DNA of 64,000 bases from Paenibacillus psychroresistens (lineage in GTDB: Bacteria > Bacillota > Bacilli > Paenibacillales > NBRC-103111). The notes beneath the pieces were generated by a model, which did not search any database, was not told the origin of the DNA, and saw only the letters and a program-made list of their open reading frames with translations. The translations under genes were made by a program, and so were the position numbers. The stretch covers positions 7,651,501 through 7,715,500 of the forward strand of contig NZ_CP034235.1 of assembly GCF_009728935.1 (NCBI RefSeq), written 5' to 3'. Shown here one piece after another: positions 8,775-18,114 of this stretch; position 1 is the stretch's first letter; every line of letters starts with the position of its first letter.

Positions 8775-8809
8775 AAAGCCCCTCTCAGATAAATGAGATG
8801 GGCTTTTTT
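8775..8809 (+). terminator. terminator after the ohrR-type gene
   Basis: AAAGCCC-TCTCA, loop, TGAGA-GGGCTTTTTT: a clear stem with T-run just after the stop codon. Confidence 0.85.
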
Positions 8810-8880
8810 GCTGCAATATTTAGAGTTCGTAAATGGGTAGTTCATGTTTACTAGAGGTTATATAATACCTACATAGGCAG

Positions 8881-9822
8881 GTGAATGATTTGTTGACTCT
8901 AAAAAGGTCGCTTCCTTACGGGCTCAGAATCGTTTTGGTTGGGAGTATCCTCTATTTTATTGTGACTGGGATTCCGTTAAATGCTGCTCAAATCGGTGAC
9001 TATTTGCTTCATACTGGAGCCTACTTTTACGCTTCTTTGCTGTTGTTCAGCTTTTTCCTAGTCCTCCAAGCAAGCATTTGGGTAATCATCCTTAATGATT
9101 CTGGACGACAGCTAGGTCTAGTGAAGGGTCTAATGATTTACATCAATACGCAATTCGCTAAGTATATCCCGGGTGGATTCTGGAATTACGCCGGTCGTGT
9201 AGTGCTCACAAGTCGTGAAGGTGTTGGTTTGAGCATTCAAATGACCACGATCTTTTACGAAAATATTCTGATTGTCTTAGCCGCTTCTATTTACTCTCTT
9301 GTGCTGCTGGTTTATCTCGGGGTACTTCAGCTTTATGTTTTCCTGCTTTTCTTAGCGGCATTAGGTGTTGCTTATCTCTTCTATACGAAGGTTACGAATT
9401 CGTTACAGCTATCTGTTCGTTGGGTACTGCAAAAGCTGCATTGGAAAAAGTTCTCTGGACCTGGCTCGCTTTTGACAAGGAATCACTTTTATCAATATTT
9501 ACTTTATTTTTTGAGTAGCCATTTGGTTATGGGCCTTGCTTTTTGGCTGCTGATCCGCAGCTTTCATTTATATAACATCGGGATTTTCTATGCAGCAGGC
9601 ACGTTCGCTTCGGCTTGGTTACTGGGTTTACTGAGTCCTCTGCCCGGTGGAATTGGCATTAGAGAAGGGTTTCTCGTGTATTTTCTCTCGTTTCAAATGG
9701 ATCCGGAAATCGCACTGCAGATATCTGTAATTGCACGAATTTGGAATGTACTGAGCGAGGTTTTGTTTTTCATGGGAATGAATGCAATTCACTATGTAAC
9801 GCAAAGGATGCGACTATCATGA
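8881..9822 (+). CDS. flippase-like integral membrane protein (LPG synthase TM region/UPF0104 family)
   Basis: 313 residues with about eight hydrophobic helices. The signature PLPGGIGIREGFLVYFL near residues 257-275 is the hallmark of the lysylphosphatidylglycerol-synthase-like transmembrane family. Members without the synthase domain are found with glycosyltransferases and are thought to move lipids or glycolipids. The start is uncertain: GTG 8881 is given, but TTG 8890 has a better-placed AGGTGA site. It overlaps the following glycosyltransferase by four bases (ATGA), so the two form an operon and probably act on one lipid-linked glycan. Confidence 0.8.
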   Translation: MNDLLTLKRSLPYGLRIVLVGSILYFIVTGIPLNAAQIGDYLLHTGAYFYASLLLFSFFLVLQASIWVIILNDSGRQLGLVKGLMIYINTQFAKYIPGGFWNYAGRVVLTSREGVGLSIQMTTIFYENILIVLAASIYSLVLLVYLGVLQLYVFLLFLAALGVAYLFYTKVTNSLQLSVRWVLQKLHWKKFSGPGSLLTRNHFYQYLLYFLSSHLVMGLAFWLLIRSFHLYNIGIFYAAGTFASAWLLGLLSPLPGGIGIREGFLVYFLSFQMDPEIALQISVIARIWNVLSEVLFFMGMNAIHYVTQRMRLS

Positions 9823-11012
9823 AACGGAATAAAGTTCTTCTCGTCACAGGTGTATTCCCTCCAGGCATTGGCGGTATGCAGAAGTATTACTATAATATAG
9901 GGAAGCATTCGAAGCATGATTTGACGGTGCTTGCACCTCATTATCCGGATGATAAAGCATTCGACGCCAAACAGTCTTTTAAAATCATTCGTGGTCCCTT
10001 TATGAAAAATGAGCGAGTGCACATTACGAGTTGGCTGCGGCTTTTTAAACATGTACGTAAGGCCATTCGCGAAGAAAACACGGAATTGACGATTTATGGC
10101 TATGTCATGATTGGTTTAATTGGTCTGATTATGCAAAAGCTGTTCGGGCATAAATACGTCATCTCTACACACGGAATGGATATGCTGCAATTCCGCCGCT
10201 TCTGGGGCTTGAATTTCATGACTAAACTGATTCTACAGCAGGCAGATGGCGTGCTTACAAACAGTGAATTCACCAAAAAACTGGTGCTGGGCTATGGCGT
10301 AGATCCAAGCAAAGTAGAGTTGGTATTCCCTGGAGTCGAGGAAATGTATGAAAAACAAAGCAAACATCCCGATTTGGTCAAAAAGCATGATTTAGAAGGT
10401 AAATATGCGCTATTAACTGTAGGACGTTTGGTTAAACGCAAGGGGCATGATCGTGTGATTGAGTCATTACCTCAGCTGATAAGAGATATTCCCGAATTGG
10501 TTTATCTAATAGTTGGTGACGGGCCAGAACGAAGCAGCTTGGAGCAGCTTGCAGCAAAGCTGGGCTTGAGCGATCGGGTTATTTTTGTAGGCAATATACA
10601 TGATGAGGATTTGCTTAATCAGTATTACAATACCTGTGATCAATTCCTAATGATTGCAAGGGAGCTCGATACCGGTAATGCCGAAGGCTTTGGCATTGTC
10701 TATTTGGAGGCAGCGTGTGCCGGAATCCCGGTCATTGCTGGGAATTCCGGTGGGGCTGGCGAAGCTGTGCTGCATGAAAAAACAGGTCTAGTGGTAGACC
10801 CAAATGCAACAACTGAGATTGCTAATGCAATTCTGCGCTTAAAAAATGACCCTATACTAAGAGAAGCTCTTATCCGTCAAGGCTATGACAGAGCAAAAGG
10901 CAGCTTCCGTTATCCGATTCTTACTCAGAAATTTGACCGCTATATGCTCCGACTCTGCTCCACTGTACGAGTCAGATTTTGGGCGAAGGCAAATGCTAAA
11001 GCTGAGCTGTAA
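9819..11012 (+). CDS. GT4 family (GT-B fold) glycosyltransferase
   Basis: 397 residues from ATG 9819 (AAAGGATG eight bases upstream), overlapping the preceding stop by four bases. The N-terminal half opens LLVTGVFPPGIGGMQKYYY, the glycine-rich acceptor-side loop of GT4 enzymes. The C-terminal half has LTVGRLVKRKGHDRVIESL and the nucleotide-sugar E-x7-E motif in AEGFGIVYLEAACAGIPVI. A retaining sugar transfer to a lipid or surface glycan is expected; donor and acceptor are unknown. The role is tied to the flippase-like gene upstream. Confidence 0.9.
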   Translation: MKRNKVLLVTGVFPPGIGGMQKYYYNIGKHSKHDLTVLAPHYPDDKAFDAKQSFKIIRGPFMKNERVHITSWLRLFKHVRKAIREENTELTIYGYVMIGLIGLIMQKLFGHKYVISTHGMDMLQFRRFWGLNFMTKLILQQADGVLTNSEFTKKLVLGYGVDPSKVELVFPGVEEMYEKQSKHPDLVKKHDLEGKYALLTVGRLVKRKGHDRVIESLPQLIRDIPELVYLIVGDGPERSSLEQLAAKLGLSDRVIFVGNIHDEDLLNQYYNTCDQFLMIARELDTGNAEGFGIVYLEAACAGIPVIAGNSGGAGEAVLHEKTGLVVDPNATTEIANAILRLKNDPILREALIRQGYDRAKGSFRYPILTQKFDRYMLRLCSTVRVRFWAKANAKAEL

Positions 11013-11045
11013 GTTTGATAAACGAATATGTTCCATTTAATTTCG

Positions 11046-11099
11046 GCCTGTAGATCTGCTCATTTCCAAAATGGAAGAGCTGATTACAGGTCTTTTTTA
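11046..11099 (+). terminator. terminator of the flippase-glycosyltransferase operon
   Basis: CCTGTA ... TACAGG outer arms with an inner GCTC/GAGC and TTCC/GGAA, followed by TCTTTTTTA. It is a long interrupted stem. Confidence 0.8.
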
Positions 11100-11356
11100 G
11101 CGCAATCAGACAAAGTAATGGGTTCAAAATGGTTCAAACCTTGTTGAAATGGGTATATAGAACCAGTGACCTATTTTTAAAATAGGCCTTCCCGATTACT
11201 CGGTTTGTAAAATATTAATTAATACAAGCTGAAGAGTAGAAAAGCTGCAATGAGAATGAACACGGACGGGAGAAGAATGTTGTAAGCCTAACCTACATAA
11301 TAAACGGGATGAAATTTTCTATTACAGGTTAAAATTTGAGCTGGAGGAATTATTCA
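11100..11356 (+). promoter_or_regulatory. long leader of the adhesin gene with palindrome
   Basis: This non-coding stretch contains two GGTTCAAA copies (about 11121-11140) and a perfect 17-nt palindrome, CCTATTTT-T-AAAATAGG, at 11170-11186. The palindrome could be an operator or an RNA hairpin in the leader. No clear sigma-A promoter and no recognisable riboswitch core was found, although a diguanylate cyclase gene is close by. Confidence 0.4.
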
Positions 11357-14300
11357 ATGTTAAAAAGAAAGATCAGTATGATGATTATTGCGCTTGTGCT
11401 CATTATGCAAAGCGTAAATGGAATGGGCTTTATTAAACAGGCAAATGCTATAGCTACAACAATAGAAAGCCACTTAAACATACTGACTGGTGTAACAATG
11501 GTAGTTTATGAATCTCCCAATGTCCCTGTGACTGGCAATGTTTATAGTCAAGGCTCAGACGTAACTTTGAATTATACATGGGCTCTGCCAAACAATCATG
11601 GTTACGAAGCAGGATCTACCTTTGAATTTGCTCTTCCCGTTGAATTTGCGCTTTACAATGATATTACCAATAGCAGCCTTCTGTTTAATGGTACTCCTAT
11701 TGGCTCATTTTCTGTGGATAAAGCTTCAAAAAAGGTGCTTATGACTTTTAACGATTTTATTGAAGGCCATGACGATGTTCAAGGAACTCTTACCTTTACC
11801 AGCAAGTTCGATATGACTCAAATTACCGACAGTACCACACATGTAATCCAATTCCCGGTTTTTCAACAATTACCAGATGTAACTGTACATTTCAAGCCAA
11901 ACGTAGGCTTAACCATCGAGAAGAAAGGCGTCCCTCACAGCTTTAATCCCGATCAGATCGATTGGACGATCGATATTAACAAGGCTTTGGGTACTGTCCA
12001 GAATGCGGTTGTAACCGACCAAACTCCAGCTGGATTAGGTAATCCAAGCGGCATTACGATTCAACAGCTTGATGTAAGCCTCAATGGCACGACATCGATA
12101 CCTGTTGTACCTGTTATTCTTAATCCAAATAATTACACAGTAACTACATCAGCTGGTGGATTGCTTACTATCACATTCCATGATTCAGCAGCGACAATCA
12201 CTTCCGCATATCGTATTTCATATGTGACTTCCATTCTCGATACAGCCACGAGCTATACCAATACAGCTTCCTTCAGCGGTTCTAATCTGCCGAGTGTTGT
12301 GTCTTCAGCTACTGTGGCGGTTGTAAGAGGTGTTCATCTTGGAAAAAGATCACCTGGTTATAATTCAACAACCCAAACGATTGATTGGGAAATTAAATAT
12401 AACTATGATGGAAAAGTTATCCCAGCTGGAACAGCTACGTTAACGGATCTATTCAATGATTCCCAAGATTACCTTCCTGTTTCCGCTGTCGTCTATAAAA
12501 TTTCATTGAGTCCGACAGGAACAGAAACCATAGTGGGCAGCCCGTTGGTATTGAATACCGACTATACCCTTACGCCAGTTACAAGCAATGGAACTACCCA
12601 GGGCTTTACACTAACTTTTAAAGAGAATACTTCTGTAATTTACGATGCTTCATCCGCTTACAAAATTTTATACAAAACAATCTCACATGATCGGGTTGAA
12701 AGTAATACAACCATTCACAACACAGTTACTTCAGATGTTTATACAGCAACAGGCAATAGAGGCATTAATCAAATTGTTATCGCCAAGAGCAATGATAATG
12801 TAAACTACCAGAATAAAACGCTAGACTGGCATCTTACCATCAACCAAGACAATTACACGATGAAACATGTGGTTGTAACGGATACTTTTACTTCAGGCGA
12901 TCTTGAATTCATTCCAGGTTCATTGGTTGTAAAACGCAATGGCGTAGATGTCGCGTCATCGGTTTATACGGTAGCTTCACTTGTACTCCATGCAGGCTTT
13001 ACTGTAGACTTTCATAATCATGATATTACAGGGATTTATACGATAAGCTATAAAACTTATTTTGATAAACGAGGGCTTACTTCGACTATAAGCAATTACG
13101 TCAACAAGGGTAAAATTGAGTGGCAAGATGATTCCAATTCTCCTACCCAACATCAGGCAGAAGCAACCTCAACATTCACACCAAGAATTGAAACGAGGAA
13201 TAATGGTTCCAAGTCTGGATCTTATAATGCGATAACTAAAGAAATTACTTGGACAGTTGGGCTGAACTATAACAGCCGGACAATTAATCATGCAATTTTG
13301 GCAGATACGCTTCTTGAAGGACAAGAGCTGGTTCCAAATTCCTTAAAAGTATCCGCAATGAATATTGGTTTGGATGGGACTCAAACGCTAGGTTCAGCTC
13401 TAGCAAATACGATGTATGGCCTTATTTTAAATAATGTGACTAATACCGTATATGTTAATTTTAATGGTCCAATTAATTCACCTTACTATGTAGAGTTTAA
13501 AACAAGCTTAGCTGGGAAGCTGATTGATGCTCAAATCCCTAACACAGCTCAGCTATTTGATACTCTAAACTTAGCATCCGGCAACTTAACTGCCTCAGTA
13601 CCTGTAGTTTATGGTGGAGAGTATGTAGCCAAGGATGGACATCAGAACAACAATATTATAGATTGGACCGTCCATATTAATCGCGGACAATCCACAGTAA
13701 ACGATGCCATTATATTAGACGAGCCAAGTGTAAACCAACTATTGTTGCAGGATTCGTTCCATCTTTTCGCTACCACCGTTAATATGGTTGGAGCTTTGAC
13801 CAAAGATAGAGAATTGGTTAAGGATACCGATTATACCGTAGTCATCCACACAGATAATAACAGCAAACAAACTTTTGTATTATCATTTATTCAGCCGATT
13901 ACGAAAGCATACATTTTGGAATACAAATCCGTTATTTTTGCTGATAGCCATGACACTGTTAGCAATAAGGTTACATTGAGTGGAAATAATGTGACTACAG
14001 TGAGTGTCCCCACAATCAAAAACATTGAGGTGCTGTTTTCTTCTGGATCAGGAACAGGAAGCGGAGTCATTGGCAAATTGACCGTAACCAAAGTGGATCA
14101 AGACTCCCCTAGCCTTAATCTAAGCGGCGCGACATTTGCTTTGTACCGCGATTTAGGTTCATCGGAGATACTAGTTAACACACTTACAACAGGCTTAGAT
14201 GGAAAATTGGTTTTCAATAACCTTTTAGGTGGGAATTATATTCTCAAAGAGACGGTTGCTCCAGCGGGATATTTACTGGATTCAAGCGCTCACAATGTAA

Positions 14301-14950
14301 CTATAAATTCAATCACCGAAATCAATCAGGTTGTGACCAATACGAAAATCACAACTTCTACACCGACGCCAACGCCGACACCTAGTCCAATACCCGGATC
14401 GGCAACACAATCGCCAACACCGGCACCAACCGAAGTTCCTACTGCAACACCAACGGTTACACCAACAGTTACGCCAGTTGTAACACCAACCGCAACACCG
14501 GTAGTTACACCAGTCGTAACACCGGCAGTAACACCATCAGCAACACCAGTCGTAAAACCAACTGCAACACCTCCAGGTAAAATAGAAACAACAAAACAAG
14601 ACGTGCCTATAACCGGTACTGTTAAAGTACCTGAGGGAAGTACGCCTTCCATTGGTAAAGGTCCCGAACATGGAACTGTTACTGTTGGTTCAGATGGTAA
14701 ATGGATATATACTCCTAAACCAGGGTTTACCGGGAGTGATTCATTTTCAATAATAATTACTGATAAAGATGGCAATGAAGAAGAAGTCTTTATTAATATT
14801 GATGTGGAAGAAGTTCCGCTAGGCGTATCACCAGGTGATGGAATGCTGCCGACGACTGGAGAATCCAGTCATATGAATGTTATATTAGCTGGTCTCTTCT
14901 TAATTATTCTGGGATTTGCGCTAAGAAGCAGGTTCTTGAAGCGAAGATAA
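11357..14950 (+). CDS. LPXTG cell-wall-anchored adhesin with repeated collagen-binding-like domains
   Basis: 1197 residues from ATG 11357 (GGAGG upstream). A signal peptide ends about residue 30 (KQANA). An N-terminal adhesin-like domain is followed by five repeats of about 130-150 residues, each opening with a pattern such as IDWTIDINKALGTVQNAVVTD or ITWTVGLNYNSRTINHAIL, as in isopeptide-bonded Cna collagen-binding-like modules. Next come one SpaA/Cna-B prealbumin-like domain (GKLTVTKVDQ... GNYILKETVAPAGY), a Thr-Pro stalk (TPT/TPVVTP repeats) and a cadherin-like Big domain. Sorting signal LPTTG at 1164-1168, hydrophobic helix and RFLKRR tail end the protein. A sortase would attach it to peptidoglycan; none is in this window. 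Ligand unknown. Confidence 0.93.
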   Translation: MLKRKISMMIIALVLIMQSVNGMGFIKQANAIATTIESHLNILTGVTMVVYESPNVPVTGNVYSQGSDVTLNYTWALPNNHGYEAGSTFEFALPVEFALYNDITNSSLLFNGTPIGSFSVDKASKKVLMTFNDFIEGHDDVQGTLTFTSKFDMTQITDSTTHVIQFPVFQQLPDVTVHFKPNVGLTIEKKGVPHSFNPDQIDWTIDINKALGTVQNAVVTDQTPAGLGNPSGITIQQLDVSLNGTTSIPVVPVILNPNNYTVTTSAGGLLTITFHDSAATITSAYRISYVTSILDTATSYTNTASFSGSNLPSVVSSATVAVVRGVHLGKRSPGYNSTTQTIDWEIKYNYDGKVIPAGTATLTDLFNDSQDYLPVSAVVYKISLSPTGTETIVGSPLVLNTDYTLTPVTSNGTTQGFTLTFKENTSVIYDASSAYKILYKTISHDRVESNTTIHNTVTSDVYTATGNRGINQIVIAKSNDNVNYQNKTLDWHLTINQDNYTMKHVVVTDTFTSGDLEFIPGSLVVKRNGVDVASSVYTVASLVLHAGFTVDFHNHDITGIYTISYKTYFDKRGLTSTISNYVNKGKIEWQDDSNSPTQHQAEATSTFTPRIETRNNGSKSGSYNAITKEITWTVGLNYNSRTINHAILADTLLEGQELVPNSLKVSAMNIGLDGTQTLGSALANTMYGLILNNVTNTVYVNFNGPINSPYYVEFKTSLAGKLIDAQIPNTAQLFDTLNLASGNLTASVPVVYGGEYVAKDGHQNNNIIDWTVHINRGQSTVNDAIILDEPSVNQLLLQDSFHLFATTVNMVGALTKDRELVKDTDYTVVIHTDNNSKQTFVLSFIQPITKAYILEYKSVIFADSHDTVSNKVTLSGNNVTTVSVPTIKNIEVLFSSGSGTGSGVIGKLTVTKVDQDSPSLNLSGATFALYRDLGSSEILVNTLTTGLDGKLVFNNLLGGNYILKETVAPAGYLLDSSAHNVTINSITEINQVVTNTKITTSTPTPTPTPSPIPGSATQSPTPAPTEVPTATPTVTPTVTPVVTPTATPVVTPVVTPAVTPSATPVVKPTATPPGKIETTKQDVPITGTVKVPEGSTPSIGKGPEHGTVTVGSDGKWIYTPKPGFTGSDSFSIIITDKDGNEEEVFINIDVEEVPLGVSPGDGMLPTTGESSHMNVILAGLFLIILGFALRSRFLKRR

Positions 14951-14964
14951 GATAGCGATTTACT

Positions 14965-14997
14965 AAAGGCTCCCCTAATAAGGAGTCTTTTGTTTTG
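14965..14997 (+). terminator. terminator of the adhesin gene
   Basis: GGCTCC, AT-rich loop, GGAGTC, then TTTTGTTTTG. It separates the adhesin from the converging diguanylate cyclase gene. Confidence 0.7.
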
Positions 14998-15026
14998 TTA
15001 GAAGCCTCTCTTATGTATTGAGAATT

Positions 15027-16064
15027 TCACGCAGCCGGGGTAGACCAAACAATTTGATTTCTCCCTTGCGCTTTGGCTCTATATAATAAGCTATCCGCTT
15101 CTGCCACTAGCTCAGCGGGCTGTTCAAACTGATTCAGTACGGCGCCAAAACTCATCGTCACTTTCATTTCCTCATTACCAGCCTCCAAATGAATCTTCAA
15201 AAGCTGCTCTCTAAACTGCTGTATTAGATTATCCGCTTGTTGAAGATCCTCCATATAAAGCAGAATAGCAAATTCTTCGCCACCATATCGATAGGAGCTG
15301 CCTTTAGATTTGGGAATGCATTTCTCCAACAAGCTGCCGATTTCCTTCAAAACCTTATCACCTGCAATATGCCCATAATGATCGTTAATCAATTTAAACA
15401 AATCAATATCCGCCATTACCAGGATGAAGTTCATCTTACTATGAACAATCTCTTTTAGCTGCTCTTGAAAGCTCCGATGATTAAAAAGCCCAGTTAGGTA
15501 ATCTTTTTTAGCCATATTTTCAAAATAGTTTTTGTCAGAGAAATGCTTTCTTCCCCTTGCCACAATGAAGCCGCCTAATATCCCCACCATCAGAACAAAG
15601 ATATAGTTCATAACATGATAAGGAAGCCTCTCCGCTGTATAACCACCATCTGCGAAAACAATTACAGCCGAATATCCAACTTCCACGAATAAAGCAGTGA
15701 CAATACCACCTGCCAGCCCCCAATAGACTGAAGCATGAAGAATAAGCAGATACGCAACCGGAAATAATGGGCTGTTCGTTCCACCTGTTAACGAAATCAC
15801 AAATAATATGGCCATGTAATCAAAGATCACACCGCCCTTAGTCATATAACTATAAATGGTTGGATGAATGTTTTTACGATGTAATACCACTTCCGTCACC
15901 GTCATATATATAATCCCAAAAAACAAAAGTATGGAGAACTTAATTAGCTTATCTGTAGAGTCGTTATAGTATTCAAAAAACAGCACAATAGAAGCCACAA
16001 CAAAAAACCAGCGCAGAAGCGAAAATATTATCTCCAGCTTATGATCATTGCCTAGTATATTCAT
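15027..16064 (-). CDS. membrane diguanylate cyclase (GGDEF domain)
   Basis: 345 residues. About six membrane helices between residues 12 and 170 form an MHYT/5TM-like sensory part that I cannot name. The GGDEF domain covers 183-345, with DYLTGLFNHRSF, DIDLFKLINDHYGH and the active-site motif GGEEF at 261-265, so conversion of two GTP to cyclic di-GMP is expected. The product-inhibition RxxD site is absent (residues 252-255 read KSKG), so feedback inhibition is unlikely. It converges on the LPXTG adhesin gene; a link between cyclic di-GMP and surface adhesion is plausible but only inferred. Confidence 0.92.
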   Translation of the reverse strand: MNILGNDHKLEIIFSLLRWFFVVASIVLFFEYYNDSTDKLIKFSILLFFGIIYMTVTEVVLHRKNIHPTIYSYMTKGGVIFDYMAILFVISLTGGTNSPLFPVAYLLILHASVYWGLAGGIVTALFVEVGYSAVIVFADGGYTAERLPYHVMNYIFVLMVGILGGFIVARGRKHFSDKNYFENMAKKDYLTGLFNHRSFQEQLKEIVHSKMNFILVMADIDLFKLINDHYGHIAGDKVLKEIGSLLEKCIPKSKGSSYRYGGEEFAILLYMEDLQQADNLIQQFREQLLKIHLEAGNEEMKVTMSFGAVLNQFEQPAELVAEADSLLYRAKAQGRNQIVWSTPAA

Positions 16065-16167
16065 TATGCCAGCTCCTAGGTAGGAAATAGTAATAATATA
16101 TAGTTTATATTGTACAACCTGCTCTATTTTCTGTCTAATTCGTTTTTCATCCTTGGATTGTGAGATT

Positions 16168-16196
16168 TTAAAAATAAAAGCGACCCGAAGGTCGCC
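16168..16196 (-). terminator. terminator of the ABC exporter operon
   Basis: On the minus strand GGCGACC-TTCG-GGTCGC followed by TTTTATTTTT: a stable stem with a tetraloop and T-run. Confidence 0.85.
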
Positions 16197-16224
16197 TCAT
16201 GATGCTAACAATACCTCTCTCTAG

Positions 16225-18114
16225 TTAAGCTCCAACCGCAAATTGGCTATTGTACAGCTCAGTGTAGAACCCGTTCATTTCAATAAGCTCATGATGTGTG
16301 CCCTGTTCAATGACAGTACCGCCTTTCATGACGAGAATTAAATCGGCTTCACGAATTGTAGAAAGTCTATGGGCGATTACGAAGCTGGTTCTTCCTTGCA
16401 TCAATTCGGTCATTGCTTTCTGGATATGCATTTCTGTTCGCGTATCCACACTGCTCGTTGCTTCATCCAGAATGAGAATCGCTGGATCCGCTAAGATAGC
16501 GCGAGCGATAGTGAGCAGTTGTTTCTGACCTTGTGAGAGGTTGGATGCTTCCTCGTTCAGTAATGTATCGTAACCTTCTGGCAATGTGCGGATAAAATGA
16601 TCCGCATAAGCCGCTTTCGCTGCTTGGACAACATCATCCTCGCTTGCCCCTTCACGGCCATAGGCAATATTATCTCGTATAGTACCATTAAACAGCCACG
16701 TATCTTGAAGCACCATCCCAAACAGGTTGCGCAATCTACTGCGTTTCATATCACGAATGTCTACTCCATCAATGACAATGCGACCACCGTCAATTTCGTA
16801 GAACCGCATTAGCAGGTTGACGAGTGTTGTTTTACCGGCTCCGGTTGGACCTACGATCGCCACCGTTTGCCCCTCATGAATCTTAATTGACATGTTCTCA
16901 ATAACAGGTTCTTCCGCTTTATAGCCAAACTTAACGTTCTCGAAGCTGACACTGCCGCGAGGCGAAGCAAGTGATTTCTCAACCGCTGATTCTGGTATTT
17001 CTTCCTCTTCATCCAACAATTCAAAAACACGTTCGCCTGATGCCAGCGCGGATTGTATTAGGTTGGCAATACTGGCAACCTGAGTAATCGGCATCGTAAA
17101 CTGCTGCGAATATTGAATAAATGCTTGAACATTACCAATAGTAATCGCCCCTGTTGTAACAAAAACACCACCAACTACGCTGACTAGCACATAGCCAATG
17201 TTGCCGACAAACATCATCAACGGCATAATAATCCCGGAAATGAATTGTGCCCGCCAGCCTGAATCGTAAAGCTTATCATTGATCTCGGAGAATTTCTCCA
17301 CGGATTTGTCCTCGTGTCCAAATGCCTTAACAATCGTATGCCCACCGTACATTTCTTCGACATGTCCATTTAATTCACCAATCGACTTCTGCTGTGAGAC
17401 AAAATATTGCTTAGAGTATGAAGAGATTTTCTTAGTGATAAGAATACTTAACGGCAGTGTAATTAGAGCAATTAACGTTAGCCAGAAACTAATTGTAAAC
17501 ATCATTACAATTGTACCTATTAATAACACAATGTTAGAAATCAGCTGGGAAAGCACTTGTTGCGTTGTGGTCCCGATATTATCGACATCGTTCGTTGCAC
17601 GGCTAAGAATCTCTCCATGTGTCCGAGAATCAAAGAATTTCAATGGCAGACGGACCAGCTTATCTTGTACATCCTTGCGCAGCTTAAAGACAATTTTCTG
17701 TGCCAAGCCGGCAACGATATACTGCTGGATAAACGTAAATAAGGCACTGACCAAATACAAGCCTAGTAACAGTAATAAGATGTTTCCAATATAATCGAAA
17801 TCAATGGAGACTCCAGACGTACCTTTAAATTTCGCTATCGAGAATGTGAAGAGATGAGTCGTTACCTTCCCCATAATTTTAGGGCTAATAATTCCGAATA
17901 AAGTACTCAAAATAGCTGTGAGGAAGATGACAAAAATTTTCATACGATGCTGCTTTAAATAACCGAGAAGCCGCTTCATCGTGCCTTTGGCATCTTTAGC
18001 TTTCTGGATTGGCGCTCCTAGTCCCATCGGTCCTCTGCCGAATGCCATACCTGGCGGCGGTCCCTGCTGCTGAGTCGTTTCTTTGCGATTCGCTCCTTTG
18101 TGATCTTGGCTCAT
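16225..18114 (-). CDS. heterodimeric ABC exporter subunit with catalytic Glu (YfiC-like)
   Basis: 629 residues in the fused membrane-ATPase layout. A Gly/Pro-rich cytoplasmic N-terminal tail (about 45 residues) precedes six membrane helices (about 55-340). The ATPase domain has Walker A GPTGAGKTT (about 420), Walker B ILILDEATSS with the catalytic Glu, and switch His in IAHRLSTI. The ABC signature reads LSQGQ instead of LSGGQ. Paired with the upstream subunit it gives one full and one degenerate ATP site, as in TM287/288-type exporters. Its start overlaps the upstream gene by four bases. Drug or lipid export is expected; the substrate is unknown. Confidence 0.9.
   Translation of the reverse strand: MSQDHKGANRKETTQQQGPPPGMAFGRGPMGLGAPIQKAKDAKGTMKRLLGYLKQHRMKIFVIFLTAILSTLFGIISPKIMGKVTTHLFTFSIAKFKGTSGVSIDFDYIGNILLLLLGLYLVSALFTFIQQYIVAGLAQKIVFKLRKDVQDKLVRLPLKFFDSRTHGEILSRATNDVDNIGTTTQQVLSQLISNIVLLIGTIVMMFTISFWLTLIALITLPLSILITKKISSYSKQYFVSQQKSIGELNGHVEEMYGGHTIVKAFGHEDKSVEKFSEINDKLYDSGWRAQFISGIIMPLMMFVGNIGYVLVSVVGGVFVTTGAITIGNVQAFIQYSQQFTMPITQVASIANLIQSALASGERVFELLDEEEEIPESAVEKSLASPRGSVSFENVKFGYKAEEPVIENMSIKIHEGQTVAIVGPTGAGKTTLVNLLMRFYEIDGGRIVIDGVDIRDMKRSRLRNLFGMVLQDTWLFNGTIRDNIAYGREGASEDDVVQAAKAAYADHFIRTLPEGYDTLLNEEASNLSQGQKQLLTIARAILADPAILILDEATSSVDTRTEMHIQKAMTELMQGRTSFVIAHRLSTIREADLILVMKGGTVIEQGTHHELIEMNGFYTELYNSQFAVGA

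Noticed and set aside
11013..11356. cyclic di-GMP riboswitch in the adhesin leader
   Set aside because: I could not find the conserved core of either known class; only a simple palindrome is present.
14326..14775. 149-residue Val/Gly-rich minus-strand frame
   Set aside because: It is the antisense shadow of the Thr-Pro stalk of the LPXTG adhesin.
17279..17794. 171-residue plus-strand frame
   Set aside because: Antisense to the membrane part of the ABC exporter subunit; Cys/Ser-rich composition and no ribosome site.
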